Shown here piece by piece: positions 13,408 through 18,140 of a DNA stretch of 18,140 nt. The notes under the pieces are model-generated. The model searched no databases, was not told the DNA's origin, and saw nothing but the letters and a program-made list of their open reading frames with translations. A program made the position numbers and the translations under genes. Origin of the DNA: Oscillospiraceae bacterium (GTDB lineage: Bacteria; Bacillota_A; Clostridia; Oscillospirales; Oscillospiraceae). Position 1 is the first letter of the stretch. Each line of letters begins with the position of its first letter. Location: the NCBI GenBank assembly GCA_017381835.1, contig JAFOBK010000186.1, positions 1 through 18,140 on the forward strand. Reading direction: 5' to 3'.

Positions 13408-15464
13408 GCCGTGTCCGGGCGATGCTTCTGTTGCTGGTTTTCGGTCTGGTGCTGTCCTTCTTCGTCTACACTATGTACGACCTGCAGATCGTGGAGACCG
13501 GCGGTGTGGTGGATAATACCACCACCTTTACCACCATCACCCGCGTAAAAGCAGCCAGAGGCGATATTTTGGACATCAACGGTAATAAGCTGGTAGGTAA
13601 CCGAGCCAGTTATGACCTGGTGCTGAACCATTATGTGCTGCTGTCTGCCAGCGGAACCAACGCCCACATTCAAAATCTGATTAAAACCTGCGAAGAGCAG
13701 GATATCCCCTATACGGATCATTTCCCGGTATCCGCGCAAAAGCCCTTTGTATATACCCTGGACCAGTATAACTCCTCCTGGCAAAAGAATTTCCAGACAT
13801 TTCTGGTTCAGCGTAACATCGACTCCGATATTACCGCGCCGCTTCTGGTGGAAAAGCTCCGGGAGATCTATGAGATCCCCGAAGAGCTGTCGGAAAACGA
13901 GGCCAGAAAGATCATCGGCCTGCGTTATGAAATGAGTCTTCGTAACTGTGTCCCTTCTCTTTCCAACTATGTGTTTATGGAAGACGCCGACGACGAGAGT
14001 CTCTCTATCATCGTGGAGCTGAATATTCCCGGTCTTACCGTCGAGCCTTCCACCGTTCGCGAATATAACACCACCTATGCTGCCCATCTGTTGGGTCATG
14101 TGGGTGCTATGAGCGAAGAGCAGTGGGACTATTACAAAGAAATCCCCGGCTACGAAATGGACACTGAAGTGGGTCAGAGCGGCTTGGAGAAAGCCTATGA
14201 AGAGTATCTCCACGGCACCGACGGCTGGCGTGAGGATACGGTTGCCGCCGACGGCACCCTGGTTTCCTCCCGCTATCTGAGCGAACCGAAAGCCGGTGCT
14301 AACGTAGAAATTTCCATCGACAGTACCTTGCAGATGGTAGCCGAGACGCAGCTGGCCGCGGTCATCAATGAACTGCGGGCCCAACCTGACACCAAAGACG
14401 GTCACGATGCCGAAGGCGGCGCCGTGGTTGCCATTGATGTAAAGACCGGTCAGATTCTGGTCAGTGCCAGCTACCCCAGCTATGATCCTGCCACTTACTT
14501 TGAAAAATACAATGATCTGCTGGAAGAAGAGCACAAACCCCTGATCAACCGCGCACTGATCATGGCCTATCCCCCCGGTTCTACCTATAAGATGATCCCT
14601 ACCATCGCGGCTTTGGAAAACAAGGTGATCTCCTCCGGTACAGAAATCGAGGATAAGGGTCTTTACACCAAGTACGCAGGTCTGTATTTGAAGTGTATGA
14701 TCTGGTCCCCTGCCGGCGGCGCGACCCACAAATCCATCAATGTTATGGAAGCGCTGATGTTCTCCTGCAACTACTTCTACTACACCATCGGCGATAATAT
14801 GGACATTGAAATGATGGATGAGGTTGCCAAGCAGTTTGGTCTGGGCGAACCCACCGGTGTGGAACTGGAAGAAAATGTCGGCCAGCGCGCCAATCCCGAG
14901 ACCAAAAAAGCAATACATACCGGCGACGAAGCCACCTGGTGGGACGGCGACAACCTGACCGCAGCCATCGGCCAGGGTGATAACCGCTTCACTCCCCTGC
15001 AGATGGCAGTTTACACCGCCACTTTAGCCAACAAGGGTGTCCGCTACAAGGCTACCTTCATGAACCGTGTGGTTTCTGCGGATTACCGGGAACTGCTGGC
15101 AGAGAATACCCCCAAGGTGCTGTCCAAAATGGAGATGGATCCGGCTACCGTAAATGCCTATATAGAGGGCATGAAGCTGGTTGTCAACAATCCCAACGGT
15201 ACCGCATTTTCTCCGGAGTGGTATCCGCTTCATGTGGAGGTTGCCGGCAAGACCGGTACCGCCGAACATGTCCCCGGCAAGTCCGACCACGGTGCTTTCG
15301 TGTGCTTCGCCCCTGCCGATGACCCCCAGATCGCCATTGCGGTGTATGTGGAATGCGGCGGCCACGGTGTTACTTTGGCTTCCATTGCCCGTTCCATTTT
15401 GCGTGAATATTTCAATGTGGGCACTGTCAGCGATGTGGTGACCTACGAAAACAAGCTAAGCTAA
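13395..15464 (+). CDS. mrdA: Class B penicillin-binding protein 2 (elongation transpeptidase)
   Basis: A 689-residue class B PBP. A short cytoplasmic tail and one membrane anchor (about 8-27) lead to the PBP dimerisation domain (AARGDILDINGNKL near 53-66). The transpeptidase domain follows, with the STYK motif (nucleophile Ser396, Lys399), SCN (457-459) and KTG (619-621), all intact. It cross-links peptidoglycan during side-wall elongation, outside the membrane. GGAGG at 13384-13388 lies within the end of mreD. The position after mreCD supports PBP2/MrdA rather than the septal PBP. Last gene of the operon; a perfect terminator begins directly after the stop. Confidence 0.93.
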   Translation: MERISRVRAMLLLLVFGLVLSFFVYTMYDLQIVETGGVVDNTTTFTTITRVKAARGDILDINGNKLVGNRASYDLVLNHYVLLSASGTNAHIQNLIKTCEEQDIPYTDHFPVSAQKPFVYTLDQYNSSWQKNFQTFLVQRNIDSDITAPLLVEKLREIYEIPEELSENEARKIIGLRYEMSLRNCVPSLSNYVFMEDADDESLSIIVELNIPGLTVEPSTVREYNTTYAAHLLGHVGAMSEEQWDYYKEIPGYEMDTEVGQSGLEKAYEEYLHGTDGWREDTVAADGTLVSSRYLSEPKAGANVEISIDSTLQMVAETQLAAVINELRAQPDTKDGHDAEGGAVVAIDVKTGQILVSASYPSYDPATYFEKYNDLLEEEHKPLINRALIMAYPPGSTYKMIPTIAALENKVISSGTEIEDKGLYTKYAGLYLKCMIWSPAGGATHKSINVMEALMFSCNYFYYTIGDNMDIEMMDEVAKQFGLGEPTGVELEENVGQRANPETKKAIHTGDEATWWDGDNLTAAIGQGDNRFTPLQMAVYTATLANKGVRYKATFMNRVVSADYRELLAENTPKVLSKMEMDPATVNAYIEGMKLVVNNPNGTAFSPEWYPLHVEVAGKTGTAEHVPGKSDHGAFVCFAPADDPQIAIAVYVECGGHGVTLASIARSILREYFNVGTVSDVVTYENKLS

Positions 15465-15465
15465 C

Positions 15466-15498
15466 AAAAATCCCCGAACCTTTGGTTCGGGGATTTTT
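15466..15498. terminator. Bidirectional terminator between mrdA and the murI operon
   Basis: A perfect 15-bp stem, AAAAATCCCCGAACC (15466-15480) with GGTTCGGGGATTTTT (15484-15498), has a TTT loop and T runs on both strands. It ends two bases from the stop codons of convergent genes on each side, so it serves both. Confidence 0.95.
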
Positions 15499-15500
15499 CT

Positions 15501-16127
15501 TTACAGATTTAATAGATCTTTGAAGCAGTGGATCGTGCCCACGCAGGCATCGGGCTTGCCGAAACCGTAGTCGGCCCAGATAAAATCAATGCCCGCGTCC
15601 ACGGTGGCCTCATAGTCACCCTGGGTATCGCCCACGTACACCGCATCGGTGATGTTATGGTTTTTCATCAGGATGCGAATGGTCTCGCCCTTATGGGTAC
15701 CGGTATCGCCGTAGCTTAAGTACCCTTCGATCAGATGGTCAACACCCAGCTTTCTGGCCGCCAGCTGGGGATAGCCTTTCTGGCCGTTGCTGACGATGAA
15801 CAGACGGTGTTTCTTTTTAAGTTCCTCCATCGTGGGCAGGATATCCGGATAAGCGATGGTATCGCAGGGATGCTGCTCCAAATAGGCGTCCTCAGATGCG
15901 ATGCAGCGATCCATCAGCGCATAGCGCTCTTCCGGTGCAAATTCCGGGAACAGATTGTCCGCAATGTCAGACATAGTTCTGCCGAACAGCTGCAGCAGCA
16001 CCTCTTCATTGGTCTGCAAGTGGTGCAGACCCTCCTTCCGCAGCTGGATGTTATAGCCTTCCGCGATCAGCGCCCGGGAATCCCACAGAGTGCCGTCAAT
16101 ATCAAAAATAATGCTCTCGTATTTCAA
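15501..16127 (-). CDS. HAD-superfamily phosphatase (phosphoglycolate phosphatase-like)
   Basis: A 208-residue HAD hydrolase. Motif I is FDIDGTLWD (nucleophile Asp9, Asp11), motif II IVSNG (Ser113), the motif III lysine is Lys146 and motif IV is YVGDTQGD (Asp167, Asp171). A helical cap lies at about 16-90. The substrate is not readable; phosphoglycolate-like or nucleotide monophosphates are typical. It is last in the murI-udk-HAD operon and overlaps udk by four bases. Confidence 0.92.
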   Translation of the reverse strand: MKYESIIFDIDGTLWDSRALIAEGYNIQLRKEGLHHLQTNEEVLLQLFGRTMSDIADNLFPEFAPEERYALMDRCIASEDAYLEQHPCDTIAYPDILPTMEELKKKHRLFIVSNGQKGYPQLAARKLGVDHLIEGYLSYGDTGTHKGETIRILMKNHNITDAVYVGDTQGDYEATVDAGIDFIWADYGFGKPDACVGTIHCFKDLLNL

Positions 16128-16747
16128 TTCATACCCTCCAAATACCGGGAGATATATCCCCGGATCATAGCCAATGCCACCAAATTCTTGCCGCCCTCGG
16201 GAACCACGATGTCGGCATACTTCTTGCTGGGTTCTACATATTTCTCATGCATAGGTTTGACGGTTTCCTGGTACTGCTTGATCACAGATTCCAGGCTTCT
16301 GCCCCGCTTATTCACATCCCGTTTGATCCGGCGGCAGATACGGATATCCGCGTCAGCATCCACAAAGATCTTGATATCCATCAGATCCCGCAAATCTTTA
16401 TTCTCAAAAATCAGAATGCCTTCCACGATGATAACCCGCTCCGGCTTGATGAGAATGGTCTCGTCGCTACGGTTATGGACGGTAAAATCATACACCGGGC
16501 AAAGAATCTCATGGCCGTTACGCAAACTCTCCAGCTGCTTCACCATCAGATCTGTTTCCAAAGCCGCCGGTTCATCATAATTGAGGCAGCAGCGCTCCTC
16601 ATAGGTCATCTCATCATGGCGCTTATAGTAATTATCGTGACTGAGCACGGTGATGGACGGGCCGAAAGTCTCAATGATGTTTTTCAGCAATGTGGTCTTT
16701 CCGCTTCCGCTGCCGCCTGCAATGCCAATTACCAAAATATTCTCCAT
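16124..16747 (-). CDS. udk: Uridine kinase
   Basis: A 207-residue P-loop kinase that phosphorylates uridine/cytidine in pyrimidine salvage. The Walker A loop GGSGSGKTT is at 11-19. The nucleoside site has SHDNYY (36-41) and YDFTVHNR (86-93), and the lid has RDVNKRGRS (143-151). GGAGG lies seven bases before the ATG, in the 12-base gap after murI. Salvage of uridine also connects to psuG at the window end, which handles pseudouridine phosphate, though they are in separate units. Confidence 0.93.
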   Translation of the reverse strand: MENILVIGIAGGSGSGKTTLLKNIIETFGPSITVLSHDNYYKRHDEMTYEERCCLNYDEPAALETDLMVKQLESLRNGHEILCPVYDFTVHNRSDETILIKPERVIIVEGILIFENKDLRDLMDIKIFVDADADIRICRRIKRDVNKRGRSLESVIKQYQETVKPMHEKYVEPSKKYADIVVPEGGKNLVALAMIRGYISRYLEGMN

Positions 16748-16759
16748 GATGTCCCTCCA

Positions 16760-17521
16760 TTACGGATTTAGAAGTGCCATTCCCCGCTCCAGCAATTCTT
16801 TCTTGCCGGAGCTGTTTTCCATCTTCAAAGAACCTTCACCGGAGCGCAGGAGTCCCCGCTCCTCCAGCAGCCGTTTGGTCTGCCGGGCAGTACCGGCACC
16901 GCCATCCAAAACCACAACACCCTCCCCCAGGATTTTCTGAACCGTATCCTTCACAAAGGGGTAATGGGTACAACCCAGAACGATGGCGTCCAGCTGACCC
17001 ACGTAGGGCTTTAAAATGTTTCTGAGCAGCGCCTCTGTTTCCTCGGATTGGGTCTTTCCCTGCTCTACCAGCTCTACCAGCCCCGGCGCCGGTATTTTTT
17101 CTACTGTAACATCCGGGAATCTTCCCACCAAATGCTCCAGCTTCTCCTCCCGGAGGGTCACCTGGGTGGCCATGATACCAACATGGCCTCTGGGAAACCG
17201 GTCTGTTGCCATCTTCAGGGCAGGTTCAATTCCTACCACAATCAAATTGGGGTATTCTTCACGGATTTGGGTAATGGCAGCTGCCGTGGCTGTATTGCAG
17301 GCTACCACCAAAGCCTTAATGCCCCGCTCATACAGCCGCGCCGCCGCATTCAGCGTCAAAATTTTCACTTCTTCCGTGGTTCGGGTGCCATAAGGGGCAT
17401 TGGCAGAATCGCCAAAATATAAATAATGTTCCTCCGGCATAAGCTGCATTAACTCTTTCAGAACACTAATGCCACCCAGACCAGAATCAAACACACCAAT
17501 GGGTAAATTTTTCTTGTTCAT
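16760..17521 (-). CDS. murI: Glutamate racemase
   Basis: A 253-residue enzyme that makes D-glutamate for peptidoglycan. Both catalytic cysteines are present: Cys75 in VVACNTATA and Cys184 in GCTHYPF. The FDSGLGG motif is at 11-17 and NAPYG follows at 41-45. The C-terminus has a lysine/glutamate-rich extension (about 225-253). AGGAAG precedes the ATG. It leads the minus-strand operon with udk and the HAD gene, from a promoter embedded in the psuG terminator. Confidence 0.95.
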   Translation of the reverse strand: MNKKNLPIGVFDSGLGGISVLKELMQLMPEEHYLYFGDSANAPYGTRTTEEVKILTLNAAARLYERGIKALVVACNTATAAAITQIREEYPNLIVVGIEPALKMATDRFPRGHVGIMATQVTLREEKLEHLVGRFPDVTVEKIPAPGLVELVEQGKTQSEETEALLRNILKPYVGQLDAIVLGCTHYPFVKDTVQKILGEGVVVLDGGAGTARQTKRLLEERGLLRSGEGSLKMENSSGKKELLERGMALLNP

Positions 17522-17547
17522 CTGTTTTCGCTTCCTTTTCTGCCCAC

Positions 17548-17576
17548 ATTATAGCAAAAAGCGCCTGCTGTTTCAA
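17548..17576 (-). promoter_or_regulatory. murI promoter, -35 inside the psuG terminator loop
   Basis: On the minus strand TTGAAA (17576-17571), 17 bases, TATAAT (17553-17548), with a TG before the -10. The -35 is exactly the six-base loop of the terminator hairpin at 17560-17587, and the spacer is the 3' arm plus the T run. Confidence 0.85.
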
Positions 17577-17587
17577 CAGCAGGCGCT
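17556..17587 (-). terminator. Terminator of psuG, overlapping the murI promoter
   Basis: An 11-bp perfect stem, AGCGCCTGCTG with CAGCAGGCGCT, and a TTGAAA loop, followed on the minus strand by TTTT. It lies 10 bases after the psuG stop. Confidence 0.9.
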
Positions 17588-17597
17588 AAAAATTATA

Positions 17598-18140
17598 TTA
17601 CATGTTGCTGTAGTGGACAGCGGTCTGTGCTGCGACCTTTGCGTTGTTGTAAACCAAACGGATATTGGATGCCAGGGAGTTGCCGCCGGTCAGCTCTGCA
17701 ACGCGAGCCAGCAGGAAGGGAGTGGTCTCCTTGCCCTTGATACCCTTCTCGTTGCACTCAGCAATTGCCTGGTCGATGGCAGCGTTGATGGTGTCCAGAG
17801 GCATTGCGTACTCCTCGGGGATGGGGTTTGCTACCAGCATGCCGCCCTTGAAGCCCAGCTCGTTCTGCACCTTGAATGCCTTTGCCAGCTCCTGGGCAGT
17901 GTCGATGCGGTAGTCAACGCTGAAGCCGGACTGACGGGTGTAGAATGCGGGCAGTTCCTTGGTGCCGAAGCCGATGACGGGAACACCCTTAGTCTCCAGA
18001 TATTCCAGGGTCAGACCCAGGTCCAGGATGGACTTAGCACCTGCGCAGACAACCATAACGGGAGTCTGGCCCAGCTCTTCCAGGTCAGCGGAGATATCCA
18101 TGGTGGTCTCAGCGCCGCGGTGTACACCGCCGATACCGCC
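17598..18140 (-). CDS. psuG: Pseudouridine-5'-phosphate glycosidase, C-terminal part (5' end outside window)
   Basis: The frame is open to the window edge and gives the last 180 residues. PsuG splits pseudouridine 5'-phosphate into uracil and ribose 5-phosphate. Recognised segments are GGIGGVHRGAE at the start, DISADLEELGQ, VVCAGAKSILD (its lysine corresponds, from memory, to the Schiff-base lysine of the E. coli enzyme), ANPIPEEYAMP, TINAAIDQA and TPFLLARVAELTGG. The apparent ATG at 18101 is internal, as homologous sequence continues upstream of it. The full family length is about 300 residues. A hairpin terminator follows. Confidence 0.95.
   Translation of the reverse strand, partial: GGIGGVHRGAETTMDISADLEELGQTPVMVVCAGAKSILDLGLTLEYLETKGVPVIGFGTKELPAFYTRQSGFSVDYRIDTAQELAKAFKVQNELGFKGGMLVANPIPEEYAMPLDTINAAIDQAIAECNEKGIKGKETTPFLLARVAELTGGNSLASNIRLVYNNAKVAAQTAVHYSNM

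Noticed and set aside
13353..14918. Long minus-strand frame antisense to the PBP2 gene
   Set aside because: It is a composition shadow of a gene with intact STYK, SCN and KTG motifs.
1..18140. CRISPR arrays, tRNA/rRNA genes, transposases, riboswitches
   Set aside because: No regularly spaced repeats, no structural RNA signatures and no transposase or integrase motifs were seen in reading the sequence; a covariance-model scan was not possible here.

Overview
The window looks like chromosome from an anaerobic, low-GC-lineage Gram-positive of the Clostridia, probably an Oscillospiraceae-type gut bacterium. This rests on gene content and style: rod-shape genes mreC/mreD with a class B PBP, Maf, a U32 protein, DUF2089 and DUF2284 proteins, strong GGAGG-type ribosome sites, extended -10 promoters and U-tailed hairpin terminators. 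The genus is an inference. Base composition is moderately GC-rich except for a visibly AT-richer stretch at about 5280-6560.

Region by region. (1) 1-156 is the C-terminal end of a heparanase-like GH79 glycosidase; a close paralogue lies complete at 6602-8125. (2) 377-5220 holds two adjacent plus-strand transcription units that seem to form one functional module. The first encodes a small two-helix membrane protein and an NAD(P)-binding epimerase with an 11-residue-repeat tail. The second encodes an OmpR-type response regulator, a histidine kinase with almost no extracytoplasmic sensor, a polytopic membrane protein, and a second small membrane protein paralogous to the first. Both units have a similar 21-base motif upstream with an 11-base direct repeat, which suggests that the regulator controls both. 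This is the best candidate for an undescribed system here. (3) 5295-6249 (minus) is an AT-rich insert with a DUF2089-type zinc-ribbon/HTH protein carrying an extra C-terminal domain, followed by an unlisted 54-residue hydrophobic protein. (4) 6353-6601 is an intergenic region with a possible degraded reading frame and the promoter of the complete GH79 gene. (5) 8186-9153 encodes a low-molecular-weight protein tyrosine phosphatase overlapping a DUF2284 cysteine-rich protein. (6) 9311-15464 is a housekeeping operon: U32 protein, maf, mreC, mreD and a PBP2-type transpeptidase. (7) 15501-17521 (minus) is murI, udk and a HAD phosphatase, convergent with the mre operon across one bidirectional terminator. 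(8) 17598-18140 (minus) is the C-terminal part of psuG, cut by the window edge; its terminator hairpin is physically merged with the murI promoter.

How they work together: regions 6 and 7 bring together cell-wall precursor synthesis (MurI), elongation (MreC/MreD/PBP2) and nucleotide housekeeping (Maf, Udk, PsuG). Region 2 plausibly senses and responds to the state of the membrane or envelope. The GH79 enzymes have intact catalytic glutamates but the complete one lacks a signal peptide, so it would act on glucuronides or oligosaccharides inside the cell.
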